A stretch of 64,000 nucleotides of DNA. Source: Listeria_A hofi. Lineage in GTDB: Bacteria; Bacillota; Bacilli; Lactobacillales; Listeriaceae. This document shows, one piece after another, positions 34,070-42,900 of the stretch (position 1 is its first letter; each line of letters starts with the position of its first letter). The stretch covers positions 3,169 to 67,168 of the forward strand of contig NZ_CAUYTL010000013.1 in NCBI RefSeq assembly GCF_963575615.1. The letters run 5' to 3'. The notes under the pieces were generated by a model. The model did not search any database, was not told the DNA's origin, and worked only from the letters and a program-made list of their open reading frames with translations. Made by a program: the position numbers and the translations under genes.

Positions 34070-34707
34070 GCCTCGCCGCCTCCAACACGCCCCGTCAAAT
34101 AAAGAATCGCCAGTTGCGTCCGGTGATCCAATCCTAATTTACCGAGCAAAGCCGAAATATTATTGGCGACAGTACCTTCCGAAATAAATAAATTTTTAGC
34201 AATTTCCTTGTTTGACAGCCCACTCGCAATAGCCTTCATCACGTCCAGTTCACGCGCCGTCAAATGTAAGTTACTCAAATCCGGTTTTGCCTCACTAACG
34301 AGTGATGATTTCACTTTATCCCAAATTTCGTCCTGTAAAATACTCTGATTTTGCATCACGCTCGTAATCGCATGACGAATCATCTGCGGATCATTGTTTT
34401 TAAGTAAGTAACCCTTCGCCCCGTTTTCAATAGCTTTCAAAATAAAAGCATCATCATCAAATGTCGTCAAAATAATTACTTTCGTCTGCGTCGTTTCCGT
34501 AATCTGCTTCGTTGCCTCAACCCCGTCCATTACCGGCATCCGCACATCCATCAGTACCACATCCACCTCATGCATCTGACAAAAAGCCACTGCCTCCGCA
34601 CCATTTTCCGCAGCACCTAAAACCTCAATCCCGTCCATTGTCCCCAAAATAATTTCTAACCCACCGGTAATAAAAGAATTATCATCTACTACTAAAATTT
34701 TAATCAT
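34066..34707 (-). CDS. NarL/LuxR-type response regulator
   Basis: 213 residues. Receiver domain MIKILVVDDNSFI with phospho-acceptor Asp in VVLMDVRMPVMDG and Lys in LLKNND; C-terminal LuxR-type helix-turn-helix TARELDVMKAIASGLSNKEIAKNLFISEGTVANNIS. It is the partner of the downstream kinase and probably activates the exporter genes. ATG 34707 is chosen by homology of the receiver start. Confidence 0.9.
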   Translation of the reverse strand: MIKILVVDDNSFITGGLEIILGTMDGIEVLGAAENGAEAVAFCQMHEVDVVLMDVRMPVMDGVEATKQITETTQTKVIILTTFDDDAFILKAIENGAKGYLLKNNDPQMIRHAITSVMQNQSILQDEIWDKVKSSLVSEAKPDLSNLHLTARELDVMKAIASGLSNKEIAKNLFISEGTVANNISALLGKLGLDHRTQLAILYLTGRVGGGEA

Positions 34708-34772
34708 ATTCGCCGCCACCATCCATTTCATAAATCCAACATAGCATATTTCTAACTATTTCTCCATTCATC

Positions 34773-34815
34773 AAAAAAATCGCCCCACCTATTTCATTAG
34801 GCAGAACGATTTTTT
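34773..34815. terminator. terminator after metQ
   Basis: AAAAAATCG/CGATTTTTT arms with an inner CCTA/TAGG pair (34773-34815). It lies just after the metQ stop on the minus strand. Confidence 0.75.
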
Positions 34816-34822
34816 GGAGCTT

Positions 34823-35653
34823 TTAGTTAGAAACCGGCACGACTGCACCTTTCCACTCTTTTGTAATGAAATCTTGAATTTCTTTTGATTGTAATACTTT
34901 CACTAATTCTTTAATATCTTTGTTGTCCTTATTCTTCTCTTTTGCTGCAACGATATTCACGTAAGGAGAATCTGTTTTCTCAATCGCAATTGCGTCTTCT
35001 TTCGGATTCATACCTTGATCTACAACAAAATTCGAGTTAATCGCAACAATATCGCCTTCTTCGTTGTTATATGCTGTCATCAAGTAGCCAGCATCCACAT
35101 CATACTTGAACTTAATGTTTTTCGGATTTTCTACGATATCATCAAACGTCACGTCTTGGCGCTTCACACCATCTTTCAATTTAATCACGCCATTATCAGC
35201 CAAAATTCCTAGCACACGTGGCCAATCCGATTTACTGTTAGACATAATCACTTGGGCATTTTTCGGCAAATCTTCTAGTGAATCAATTTTCTTAGAATAA
35301 AGGCCCATTGGCTCAATATGAATGCCACCCATGTTTACGAATTTATAACCTTTTTCCTTCATTTCAAGCTCCATGTAAGGAATCGTTTGGAAATAGTTCG
35401 CATCCAAGTCGCCTTCATCTAATGCCACATTAGGCATAACGTAATCCGTGTATTTTTTAATATCTAGATTAATACCTTTTTTTGCTAAGATAGGTTTCGC
35501 TTTTTCTAAAATAACAGCATGTGGTGAGTTAGAAGCACCGATAACGAGTGTTGTTCCTTTATCGCTACTCGCGTCATCTTTCGAACCTCCGCCACAAGCC
35601 GCTAAAACTAATACCAATGTCAGTGTAAATAATCCTAATAAAACTTTTTTCAT
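34823..35653 (-). CDS. metQ: methionine ABC transporter lipoprotein MetQ
   Basis: 276 residues of the NlpA family. A lipoprotein signal ends LVLAAC with Cys20; the body includes TTLVIGASNSPHAVILEKAKP and YFQTIPYMELEMKEKGYKFVN. It binds methionine outside the membrane and delivers it to MetP/MetN. It is the last gene of the SAM-riboswitch-controlled operon. Confidence 0.93.
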   Translation of the reverse strand: MKKVLLGLFTLTLVLVLAACGGGSKDDASSDKGTTLVIGASNSPHAVILEKAKPILAKKGINLDIKKYTDYVMPNVALDEGDLDANYFQTIPYMELEMKEKGYKFVNMGGIHIEPMGLYSKKIDSLEDLPKNAQVIMSNSKSDWPRVLGILADNGVIKLKDGVKRQDVTFDDIVENPKNIKFKYDVDAGYLMTAYNNEEGDIVAINSNFVVDQGMNPKEDAIAIEKTDSPYVNIVAAKEKNKDNKDIKELVKVLQSKEIQDFITKEWKGAVVPVSN

Positions 35654-35670
35654 CTATTAACTCCCCTTTT

Positions 35671-36345
35671 CTATCGTTTATCGACCCATTTGGTCAAGAT
35701 GTCCCCAATGAATTGGAAAACAAATACTATAATTAAAATAATAATAGTCGCAACTAATGTGACTGCCGGCTGCGCTCGTTGGAAGCCTTCTAAATAAGCC
35801 GCATTCCCAAGCCCTCCTGCACCGATAACACCTGCCATAGCCGTGAAACCAACCAGTGAAATCGCCGTCACCGTAATACCTGAAATAATCGCCGGCAAAG
35901 CTTCAGGAATCAAAACCTTACCAATGATTGTGAATAAATTGGCACCCATTGCTTTTGCTGCCTCGATAACGCCCTTATCCACCTCGCGAAACGCAATTTC
36001 AACCATGCGCGCATAAAATGGAGCCGCCGAAATAATCAAGGCTGGTAGTGCCGCCTTTGGTCCAATAATCGTACCGACAAGCGTTTTTGTCATCGGAAGT
36101 AATAACACAATTAAAATAATAAATGGAATCGAGCGGAACACGTTGACCAAAATGGCTGTTATCCAATACGCCGTCCTTGATCCCGCATCCTTTTTTCGGT
36201 TCGTCAAGAATAAAACAAGCCCCAAAGCCAATCCTAAAATAAAGACCGCTACCAGAGAAACTAGCGTCATATAAAGCGTCTCTTCTGTGGCCGTTTTCAT
36301 CATGTCCCAATCGACATTTGCGAAATATCCTGTAGAATCGTTCAT
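35671..36345 (-). CDS. metP: methionine ABC transporter permease
   Basis: 224 residues with five membrane helices and the permease loop AAKAMGANLFTIIGKVLIPEALPAIISG that contacts the ATPase, as in MetI/MetP. It overlaps the metN stop by 4 nt. It forms the import channel for methionine with MetN and MetQ. Confidence 0.93.
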   Translation of the reverse strand: MNDSTGYFANVDWDMMKTATEETLYMTLVSLVAVFILGLALGLVLFLTNRKKDAGSRTAYWITAILVNVFRSIPFIILIVLLLPMTKTLVGTIIGPKAALPALIISAAPFYARMVEIAFREVDKGVIEAAKAMGANLFTIIGKVLIPEALPAIISGITVTAISLVGFTAMAGVIGAGGLGNAAYLEGFQRAQPAVTLVATIIILIIVFVFQFIGDILTKWVDKR

Positions 36346-37364
36346 CCTTCAATCACTTCCGTTTCTATCTCAAGCTCGCGTAACCGAGTGATTGTGGCAT
36401 CTACTTGCGACGCTTCACCTTGAATTTGAATATATAAAGTCCCATACGCACCATTTTGTGTTTGCGTCAAGTTCCCATGTAAAATATTGAGTAACACTTT
36501 ATTATCTTGCGCCACTTGCGAAATAATTGGTTGTGTCGCTGTCCCGCCAACAAAAAGCAACTTCACAAGCTTACCTTCTGAATAGTTTTCCAGCAACAGA
36601 TGAATCAATTCTTCCGTTTCATCTGACTCCGTTACTTGACGTACAAAACGCTTCGTCACAGACTCTTTCGGATGTTGGAAAACTTCAATCACATCGCCAA
36701 GCTCAACCACGCGCCCAGCTTCCATGACCGCTACACGATTGCAAATTTTGCGGATGACGTGCATTTCATGTGTAATCACGATAATCGTTAAATTCAGACG
36801 ACGATTAATATCTAGCAATAGTTCCAGTACTTCGTCAGTTGTTTGAGGGTCAAGTGCTGATGTTGCCTCGTCACAAAGCAAGACTTTCGGGTTATTTGCA
36901 AGCGCGCGTGCAATCCCAACACGCTGCTTCTGTCCACCACTTAATTCTGACGGATACGCATTTTCTTTTCCTTCCAAGCCGACAAGCCGAATCAACTCAT
37001 TCACTCGAAAACGTCTTTGCTCACCACGCACTCCTGCAATCTCCAAAGGAAAAGCGATATTATCGTATACCGTGCGTGACCAGAGTAAATTAAAATGTTG
37101 AAAAATCATTCCAATTTGCTGACGTGCCCTGCGCAGTTTACTCCCTCTAATTTTGGAAATAAATAAATCGTCCACTTCCACTGTGCCTTCTGTTGGCAAC
37201 TCTAAACCATTAAACATTCGAATCAGTGTACTTTTACCAGCGCCCGAATATCCGACAACTCCGAAAATTTCACCCTTCTCGATATCTAGACTTACATCGT
37301 TTACAGCTCTGACATTATTTTTCCGAACCTTGTAATCCTTTGCAACATTTTTAAGCCTTATCAA
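36342..37364 (-). CDS. metN: methionine ABC transporter ATPase MetN
   Basis: About 340 residues. Walker A GYSGAGKSTLIRM, signature LSGGQKQRVGIARAL, Walker B VLLCDEATSALD and a C-terminal NIL domain (about 265-340) that senses methionine in this family. The TTG at 37364 is chosen because GGTGGAG is well spaced from it; another TTG lies six codons upstream. It is first gene of metNPQ and lies directly after the SAM riboswitch. Confidence 0.93.
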   Translation of the reverse strand: MIRLKNVAKDYKVRKNNVRAVNDVSLDIEKGEIFGVVGYSGAGKSTLIRMFNGLELPTEGTVEVDDLFISKIRGSKLRRARQQIGMIFQHFNLLWSRTVYDNIAFPLEIAGVRGEQRRFRVNELIRLVGLEGKENAYPSELSGGQKQRVGIARALANNPKVLLCDEATSALDPQTTDEVLELLLDINRRLNLTIIVITHEMHVIRKICNRVAVMEAGRVVELGDVIEVFQHPKESVTKRFVRQVTESDETEELIHLLLENYSEGKLVKLLFVGGTATQPIISQVAQDNKVLLNILHGNLTQTQNGAYGTLYIQIQGEASQVDATITRLRELEIETEVIEG

Positions 37365-37395
37365 AGTAAACTCCACCCTCAATCTTTTTCTAAAA

Positions 37396-37432
37396 ACAAA
37401 AAACCTCTCTTGCTACTTGGAGCGAAGAAAGG
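37396..37432 (-). terminator. riboswitch expression-platform terminator
   Basis: On the minus strand CCTTTCTT (37432-37425) pairs with AAGAGAGG (37411-37404) and is followed by a T run. When the SAM aptamer is bound this should stop transcription before metN. Confidence 0.8.
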
Positions 37433-37460
37433 TGTAATTACATACATAATTTACGCTTTT

Positions 37461-37579
37461 CTCTCATCTCTCAGAACATAACGCTCTGTATGAATTAGCA
37501 CCTTGCAATGAATGCATCGAACATCCACTTAGGTTGCTGGGTTTCTTCGGGCATGTCCCTCCACCACTCTTGATAAGAT
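37461..37579 (-). promoter_or_regulatory. SAM-I (S-box) riboswitch controlling metNPQ
   Basis: Minus-strand sequence CTTATCAAGAGTGGTGGAGG, the GAAGAAACCC/CAGCAACC core, AAGGTGCTAATTC and the closing TGAGAGATGAG are the conserved S-box blocks in order. High SAM should terminate transcription at the hairpin downstream. Confidence 0.95.
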
Positions 37580-37621
37580 TATTTTTCAGGCGTCCATATT
37601 TCGCGCGCCTTGTGTTTATTA

Positions 37622-37651
37622 ATATTACATGTTTTTAGTCGGATTTGTCAA
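37622..37651 (-). promoter_or_regulatory. promoter of the metNPQ riboswitch transcript
   Basis: TTGACA (37651-37646), an 18-nt spacer and TAATAT (37627-37622), about 45 nt before the aptamer. Confidence 0.8.
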
Positions 37652-37666
37652 GATTCAATTGCGAAT

Positions 37667-38503
37667 TTATTTTGAAAAACCAAAATCGATCAATGTTTGG
37701 GCATCGCTCATTCGTTCTTTTTCATTTTTACTACCCAATGAAATCGAAATAATTCGTTTACCATTCTGAACTGCCGTTGCAATAAGGCAATAGCCGGCTT
37801 GATCTGTATATCCTGTCTTTAAGCCGTCCATACCTTGCACAAGGCCATCTGCCAGCACTTTATTTGTCGTCTGGATAGAATCCCCTTTTTGCATCACATA
37901 TTCCGAGCGCGATGTCGTTTCCAGCACCTCTGGGTAATCTTTTAGTAATCGCTTCGTCAAAATCATTAAATCAGCCGCCGTTGATACGGATATATCTCCA
38001 GCCTCATTTAGCCCACTTGCACTACTAAAATGCGTCTTATCTGACATTCCGAACTCGTGCGCTTTTGCATTCATTTTGTCTACAAAGTTCTTCTCATCAA
38101 CCTGACTTGCGAGCGCTTCTGCAGCATCATTTGCCGACATAATTAACATCGCTGCAAATAAATCCTGTGCCGTGTAGTATTTTACTCCCGTTTTAGCGTA
38201 AAGACTCACCGCCTGGGGATCATCCAAATAACGTAAGGATAGCATCTCATCCCAAGCGAGTTTTTTTGTATGTACCGCCTCTAAAATCAAATAAGTCGTC
38301 ATTAATTTGGTCAAACTAGCAATTGGGACAGCTTTATTCTCGTTTTGTGACAAAAGCGTTTTATCCTCTTTCGCATCAACAACAAGCGCACTCGTTGCCT
38401 CAAATAATGGCTTAGCACGTGTATCCTTCATAAAAAATATAAAAACTAAAATAGCAACTATCGTCAAGCAAGCTAACACTAGAACAAGCGTCTGTTTTTT
38501 CAT
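37667..38503 (-). CDS. D-alanyl-D-alanine carboxypeptidase (low-mass PBP)
   Basis: 278 residues. An N-terminal membrane anchor or signal (LVLVLACLTIVAILVFIFF) is followed by the penicilloyl-serine transferase fold with SLTK, SAND and KTGYT motifs. It trims the terminal D-Ala of peptidoglycan peptides (family knowledge). It is shorter than DacA and has no clear C-terminal amphipathic anchor, so it may stay bound by its N-terminal helix. GAGGAGGGGAAAAG precedes the ATG. Confidence 0.88.
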   Translation of the reverse strand: MKKQTLVLVLACLTIVAILVFIFFMKDTRAKPLFEATSALVVDAKEDKTLLSQNENKAVPIASLTKLMTTYLILEAVHTKKLAWDEMLSLRYLDDPQAVSLYAKTGVKYYTAQDLFAAMLIMSANDAAEALASQVDEKNFVDKMNAKAHEFGMSDKTHFSSASGLNEAGDISVSTAADLMILTKRLLKDYPEVLETTSRSEYVMQKGDSIQTTNKVLADGLVQGMDGLKTGYTDQAGYCLIATAVQNGKRIISISLGSKNEKERMSDAQTLIDFGFSK

Positions 38504-38577
38504 CTTTTCCCCTCCTCCTAATACATCTTACCTGAAAATAATAAAATGGAAGGTAAGAAATTAGAAAGAAAAAGTAA

Positions 38578-38637
38578 AGATTCAGCGCCTAAAATAACAG
38601 TTTTGTAAGAAAACAAATTATTTTATATGCTGAATCT
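38578..38637 (-). terminator. terminator after the CesK-like kinase
   Basis: AGATTCAGC plus TAAAATAA pair with TTATTTTA plus GCTGAATCT around a 20-nt loop; a T-rich tail follows on the minus strand just after the kinase stop. Confidence 0.75.
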
Positions 38638-38642
38638 CAAAA

Positions 38643-39785
38643 CTAACGCTCACTAATCGGCAATTTCACCGTAAAAGTTGTTTTTCCTTTTCTACTCGTT
38701 GCAAAAACATATCCACCATGGCGCTCAACAATCGACTTCGCAATCGCTAGACCAAGTCCAGTTCCTACCGTTGTCCGATTCTTGTCTACTTTATAAAAAC
38801 GCTCGAACAATTGTGGCAAGTCACTGGCCGGTATCTCTGTCCCATAATTCGAAACCTCGATAATTGCCATTCCAGCTTCTTTTTTCGCACTAATATCGAT
38901 TTTCTTCCCAGAAGCACCATATCGAAGCGCATTGGAAAACAAATTCTCGAACAAGCGCATAATCTGCATCCCATCACCCTTGACTTTCAGATTATCCACA
39001 GCATACATCTCAACGATGCGCACTTCTTTCTCCGCAGCAGAGCGTTCATACTCAGAAACCAATTGGCGCAGTAGTTCCACCATATCCAACATGTCTTCCT
39101 TAATATGAAATTCTGTGCTTTCAAGTCGTGTATAATCAAACAAGTCATCAATCAATTTATGCAACCTTTGCGCCTTGCCGTATACAAGTTCCGTATAATG
39201 ACGTAACTCCACCTCATCCCGGTATCTATCCTCGTGAATGTAACTTAAATAACCCAAGATCGATGTTAACGGCGTACGTAAATCATGCGACACATTTGTG
39301 ATTAAGTCATTTTTAGCTTGTTGCGCCTCTTGCTCTTGCTCAATCAGTTTTGCCTGATGTTCTCTCATTTTCTCGATGCTTTCCTCCAACTGTATAATCT
39401 CTGGAATCAAACTATCCTGCTCCATAGGCTGATCTTGAAGAATGGCTATATTAATTTGTCGCAACTGTTTTCTGAGTAAATTCTGCTTAAAAAGCCAATA
39501 GAAAAAATTGAAAAAGATGAACGCAACAGCTAAAATACCAAGATATTTAACCGTGATGAGCCATGGTGAATTAAGCAATCTATCATAACGACCATAGCCA
39601 AATAAATCAATAAACCGCGTTGTAGTTCCAGTCAACACTATCGAATCACTCGTCACAGAAACCAGCCATAAGCCAATCGTCCGCAATGTAATAACACTCG
39701 CCCACCAAGACAAAAATGCTAAAACAATAATTTGCAGTAAGGACATTTGCTGCCAGATACGCCAAATGAACTGCTTAAACTTCAA
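38643..39785 (-). CDS. cesK: sensor histidine kinase, CesK-like
   Basis: 380 residues. Two membrane helices (about 17-37 and 68-90) flank a short external loop; HisKA NVSHDLRTPLTSILGYL (His near 165), N-box LFSNALRYGAS and GTGLGLAIAKS follow. The position relative to metNPQ, gcvH and rodA matches lmo2421 (CesK), part of the cell-envelope/beta-lactam stress system of L. monocytogenes (synteny from memory). The TTG start at 39785 overlaps the regulator end by 11 nt. Confidence 0.8.
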   Translation of the reverse strand: MKFKQFIWRIWQQMSLLQIIVLAFLSWWASVITLRTIGLWLVSVTSDSIVLTGTTTRFIDLFGYGRYDRLLNSPWLITVKYLGILAVAFIFFNFFYWLFKQNLLRKQLRQINIAILQDQPMEQDSLIPEIIQLEESIEKMREHQAKLIEQEQEAQQAKNDLITNVSHDLRTPLTSILGYLSYIHEDRYRDEVELRHYTELVYGKAQRLHKLIDDLFDYTRLESTEFHIKEDMLDMVELLRQLVSEYERSAAEKEVRIVEMYAVDNLKVKGDGMQIMRLFENLFSNALRYGASGKKIDISAKKEAGMAIIEVSNYGTEIPASDLPQLFERFYKVDKNRTTVGTGLGLAIAKSIVERHGGYVFATSRKGKTTFTVKLPISER

Positions 39786-40473
39786 TTTTATAACCTACTC
39801 CCCAGATAGTTTTAATCACATTCTCTCCATCCATCGCGTCTCTCAATTTATCGCGTAGATTACTGATATGCACCATAACCGTCTTGCTCGCACCAAGCGC
39901 CTTCTCTTGCCAAATTCGCTCAAAAATCAACTCTGAACTAAAAACACGACCAGGCTCATTCGCAAGCAAAAATAAAATATCAAATTCCGAGGTCGTCAAA
40001 TGTAAGTCCTTCTCATGTACCATCACCGTGTGCAATTCCCGATCAATCACAATTGGCCCTAAAATCAGCTGATTAAGCGGTGTACTTCCCAAATGTCCTT
40101 GCCTCATCAACTGCACCCGTCGCAAAATGGCCTTCACGCGAACCGACAGCTCTAACGGATTAAACGGTTTTACCATATAATCATCCGCCCCAGTCAAGAG
40201 ACCCATAATTTTATCGTTATCCTCCGCCTTCGCACTCAACATCAAAATTGGTGTCGTAATCCCCTCTTGACGCATCAAACGGCAAACTTCTAGGCCATCC
40301 ATTTTCGGCATCATAATATCTAAAACAACCAAATCCAGCTGCTCTTTTTGTACTACATCCCATACTTGGGCGCCGTCATACGCATCAAAAATCGTATAAC
40401 CCTCATTTTGAAGATATAATTTCACTAAATCCACAATTTCTTTATCATCATCCGCAATTAAAATTGATGTCAT
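39775..40473 (-). CDS. cesR: OmpR-type response regulator, CesR-like
   Basis: 232 residues. Receiver MTSILIADDDKEIVDLV with Asp in LVVLDIMMPKMDG and Lys in MVKPFNPLE; winged-helix C-terminus with LTTSEFDILFLLANEPGRVFSSELIFERIW and VWGVGYKIEV-type end. By synteny it is CesR (lmo2422), which responds to cell-wall damage. GAGGTGGCGATAGA precedes the ATG. Confidence 0.82.
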   Translation of the reverse strand: MTSILIADDDKEIVDLVKLYLQNEGYTIFDAYDGAQVWDVVQKEQLDLVVLDIMMPKMDGLEVCRLMRQEGITTPILMLSAKAEDNDKIMGLLTGADDYMVKPFNPLELSVRVKAILRRVQLMRQGHLGSTPLNQLILGPIVIDRELHTVMVHEKDLHLTTSEFDILFLLANEPGRVFSSELIFERIWQEKALGASKTVMVHISNLRDKLRDAMDGENVIKTIWGVGYKIEV

Positions 40474-40529
40474 TCTATCGCCACCTCACTTTTTATCTCG
40501 CTTACAAGTATTGTAACATAAGGCGCCTA

Positions 40530-41402
40530 TCATTTCGTCAAAACTTTTTCCTCTTCCGGCTCCAAATGAATCAACACTTGCGCCTTCGCATAAAAATCGT
40601 AAATTTCCTTTTCAATCACATCACACAACGAATGCGCCTGCTCAATCGTTTGGTTATTCGCGACTACTAAATGAAAATCAATATATTCCTGCGCACCAGC
40701 ACGGCGCGAGCGGAAATCATGAAACTCAATAAAATCGGCCTGATGCGTCATAATAATCCGCTTAATCTCTGCTTCCTCGCTCGGTGACAAACGCTTATCC
40801 ATCAACGGCGGGAACGACTCCTTCAACAATTTCCAAGCCTCATACATGATATAAAACGCCGTCAAAATCGCAATCAATGGATCAAGCCATAGCCATCCCG
40901 TCAAATGAACGAGCAACAAACTAAATGCAATCCCAAGCGATGTGAACACATCCGTATACAAATGTAACGCATTCGACTTCATCGCTACCGAATTCTCTCT
41001 ATCCGCTGCCCTTTTAATAATCCGCGAAACAACAATATTCACAGCAGCTCCAAACAACATCACCGCAATACCGAGCGCTGGAAACCGAATCTCATGCGGA
41101 TTGAAAAACTTATTCATCGACTCATAAATAATCCAAATCCCAGCCACAAAAATAAGGAATGTCTCAATCGTCCCCGCAATATTCTCCGCCTTGCCATGCC
41201 CATAAGGATGGTCATCATCCGCCGGCCTGCTAGAAATCCGAATCGAGAAGAACGTAATCACCGACGCAAACAAATCCATTGATGAGTGCACAGCCTCCGA
41301 AATAACTGCCACTGACCCCGTCAAAAACCCCACAATAAATTTCAAAACAACGATAACAAAATTACTTATTACCGATAGAATAGTCAAATTAGAATTGCTC
41401 AT
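40530..41402 (-). CDS. cation diffusion facilitator metal exporter
   Basis: 290 residues with six helices and CDF motifs HSSMDLFASV (HxxxD-type metal site) and DDDHPYGHGKAE, then a second metal-site helix HLYTDVFTSLGIA and a C-terminal cytoplasmic domain to EPEEEKVLTK. CDF proteins export Zn2+, Mn2+, Fe2+ or Co2+ in exchange for protons; the metal is not told by sequence. GGGGGTAAGAA precedes the ATG. An inverted repeat flanks its promoter region. Confidence 0.9.
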   Translation of the reverse strand: MSNSNLTILSVISNFVIVVLKFIVGFLTGSVAVISEAVHSSMDLFASVITFFSIRISSRPADDDHPYGHGKAENIAGTIETFLIFVAGIWIIYESMNKFFNPHEIRFPALGIAVMLFGAAVNIVVSRIIKRAADRENSVAMKSNALHLYTDVFTSLGIAFSLLLVHLTGWLWLDPLIAILTAFYIMYEAWKLLKESFPPLMDKRLSPSEEAEIKRIIMTHQADFIEFHDFRSRRAGAQEYIDFHLVVANNQTIEQAHSLCDVIEKEIYDFYAKAQVLIHLEPEEEKVLTK

Positions 41403-41429
41403 TTCTTACCCCCGTCAACATAAATAACT

Positions 41430-41492
41430 ACCTAAAACATAGTACCATAACCCTTTCATGTGGGTCTATAGCAATCTTGTTTAGGTAGCGCA
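41430..41492. promoter_or_regulatory. inverted repeat around the CDF promoter region
   Basis: CTACCTAAAACA and TGTTTAGGTAG, an 11-12 bp inverted repeat with one unpaired base and about 37 nt between the arms, lie just upstream of the CDF gene. A metal-responsive regulator site is possible. Confidence 0.4.
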
Positions 41493-41590
41493 TTTCTATA
41501 TCGGATACGAAATTTTGTTGGTCTAACTAAAAATATAACCCTTTTATATCCAATCCGATCCGAAAATCAAAATAAAAACAGAGAGTTATC

Positions 41591-41896
41591 TCATCTTTTC
41601 AAAAAATCATAAACCTCCATCATATTCCCAGTCCGATAGCTCGTTGCGGCCAACTCTCCTTGCTTAAAAATAAGGAAAACAGGCACATTCGTGATTGCCC
41701 AACGCTCGGCCAATTCCGGAACATAATTCAAATCCATTTTCCCGATTGTAAGTTCAGGCATAGCATCATCCGCCATATCCACCAACTTCATCGCCTGCTG
41801 ACAGCCAAGACACATTGGCGTATAAAAATAAACTGCAAAATCCTCATTATCGTCAATCCGTGCCATCAACTGTTGCTTATTCCACAAATCTGCCAA
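41591..41896 (-). CDS. thioredoxin-like protein
   Basis: 101 residues with a thioredoxin fold: FAVYFYTPMCLGCQQAMKLVD (CxxC: CLGC), then ITNVPVFLIFKQGE with the cis-Pro. No signal peptide, so a cytoplasmic disulfide reductase. The TTG at 41896 is chosen with GGAGGGG well placed upstream. By order it matches lmo2424. It follows gcvH by about 65 nt and is probably in the same transcript. Confidence 0.85.
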   Translation of the reverse strand: MADLWNKQQLMARIDDNEDFAVYFYTPMCLGCQQAMKLVDMADDAMPELTIGKMDLNYVPELAERWAITNVPVFLIFKQGELAATSYRTGNMMEVYDFLKR

Positions 41897-41963
41897 TTCA
41901 AGCCCCTCCAAATGAAGAAAACCCCGTCGCATCCATGCAAGCAGGGTCTTCTATGTATCCTTA

Positions 41964-42341
41964 TTAATCTAACGTTTTTTCGTAATCTTCCGCTGAAAGC
42001 AATGCTGCAACTTGAGCCTCGTCCGCATCTTCCACTTTCAATAACCAACCCGCATCATATGGTGCCGAGTTAAGTAATTCTGGAGCATCTTCCAATTCCT
42101 CGTTCACAGCAACTACTTTACCAGTAATTGGAGCATAAAAATCGGATACCGTCTTAACAGATTCAATACTTCCAATAGAATCACCTTGTGTAATCGTATC
42201 ACCAACTTCTGGCAACTCCACGAAAACAATATCACCCAATTGATCTTGCGCAAAATCTGTAATTCCGATAACAAAATTTCCCGAGTCATCTTTCACCCAT
42301 TCGTGTTCTTCTGAATAACGTAAATCCTTTGGTAAACTCAT
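41964..42341 (-). CDS. gcvH: glycine cleavage system H protein
   Basis: 125 residues with RYSEEHEWVK, GITDFAQDQLGDIVFVELPEVG and the lipoylation site IESVKTVSD (Lys about 63). It carries the aminomethyl group between P and T proteins, and in Firmicutes also relays lipoate to other complexes (known). The other gcv genes are not in this window. AGGGGGATTTATTAAG precedes the ATG. Confidence 0.96.
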   Translation of the reverse strand: MSLPKDLRYSEEHEWVKDDSGNFVIGITDFAQDQLGDIVFVELPEVGDTITQGDSIGSIESVKTVSDFYAPITGKVVAVNEELEDAPELLNSAPYDAGWLLKVEDADEAQVAALLSAEDYEKTLD

Positions 42342-42369
42342 CTTAATAAATCCCCCTTCAAGTCAGTAT

Positions 42370-42723
42370 TTACTTCCAGTTTTCTACAAATTCGCTTTCC
42401 TTGAAACCAAGAGTCACTTTTTTGCCATCTGTAACGATTGGCCTCTTAATTAGTTTACCATCTGTAGCGAGTAATGTAAACGCTTCATCCTCTGTCATTT
42501 GGTCTACTTTATCTTTTAAGCCCATTTCGCGATACAAAATGCCACTTGTATTGAAGAAACGGCGAATTCCTAAATCACTAGCTGCAAACCATTTTTGCAA
42601 TTCCTCTTTTTTCGGCGGTGTTTCAATCATGTCTATTTGATTATAAGCCACTTTGTTCTCATCTAGCCACTGTTTTGCTTTCTTACACGTCGAACATTTC
42701 GGATACCAGTAAAAAGTTATCAT
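42370..42723 (-). CDS. ArsC/Spx-family thioredoxin-fold protein
   Basis: 117 residues. N-terminal YWYPKCSTCKKAKQWL (CxxC at 10-13), central RRFFNTSGILYREMGLKD and KRPIVTDGKK with the conserved RP(I/V) motif. It belongs to the YusI-like branch of the ArsC/Spx family rather than to Spx itself, which lacks KRPIVTDG in this context. Its activity is unknown. By order it matches lmo2426. Confidence 0.88.
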   Translation of the reverse strand: MITFYWYPKCSTCKKAKQWLDENKVAYNQIDMIETPPKKEELQKWFAASDLGIRRFFNTSGILYREMGLKDKVDQMTEDEAFTLLATDGKLIKRPIVTDGKKVTLGFKESEFVENWK

Positions 42724-42811
42724 ATTAGTTATTTCCCTCCCAAAATTATAATGCTAACTCTATCATAATGGATTTTGGTGACAATAACAAATAGTTCCCT
42801 GAAAAATGCAT

Positions 42812-42849
42812 AAAAAATGACCTTATCCATCATTTTAGATAAGGTCATT
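42812..42849 (-). terminator. terminator after the distal SEDS gene
   Basis: ATGACCTTATC/GATAAGGTCAT perfect 11-bp stem (42818-42828 with 42838-42848) followed by a T run on the minus strand. Confidence 0.88.
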
Positions 42850-42881
42850 GTGCCGACAAATGCTCCATGTCGTCGTTTATC
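42849..42881. repeat. partial copy of a dispersed GTCGAC palindromic element
   Basis: Sequence resembling the left arm of the element at 52614-52726: GCCGACAAATGCTC followed by TCGTCGTT, close to GTCGACAAACGCTC and TCGTCGTT there. It lies next to the terminator of the SEDS operon. The right arm is not present. Confidence 0.45.
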
Positions 42882-42900
42882 TGAGTAAGATAACTTCTAC

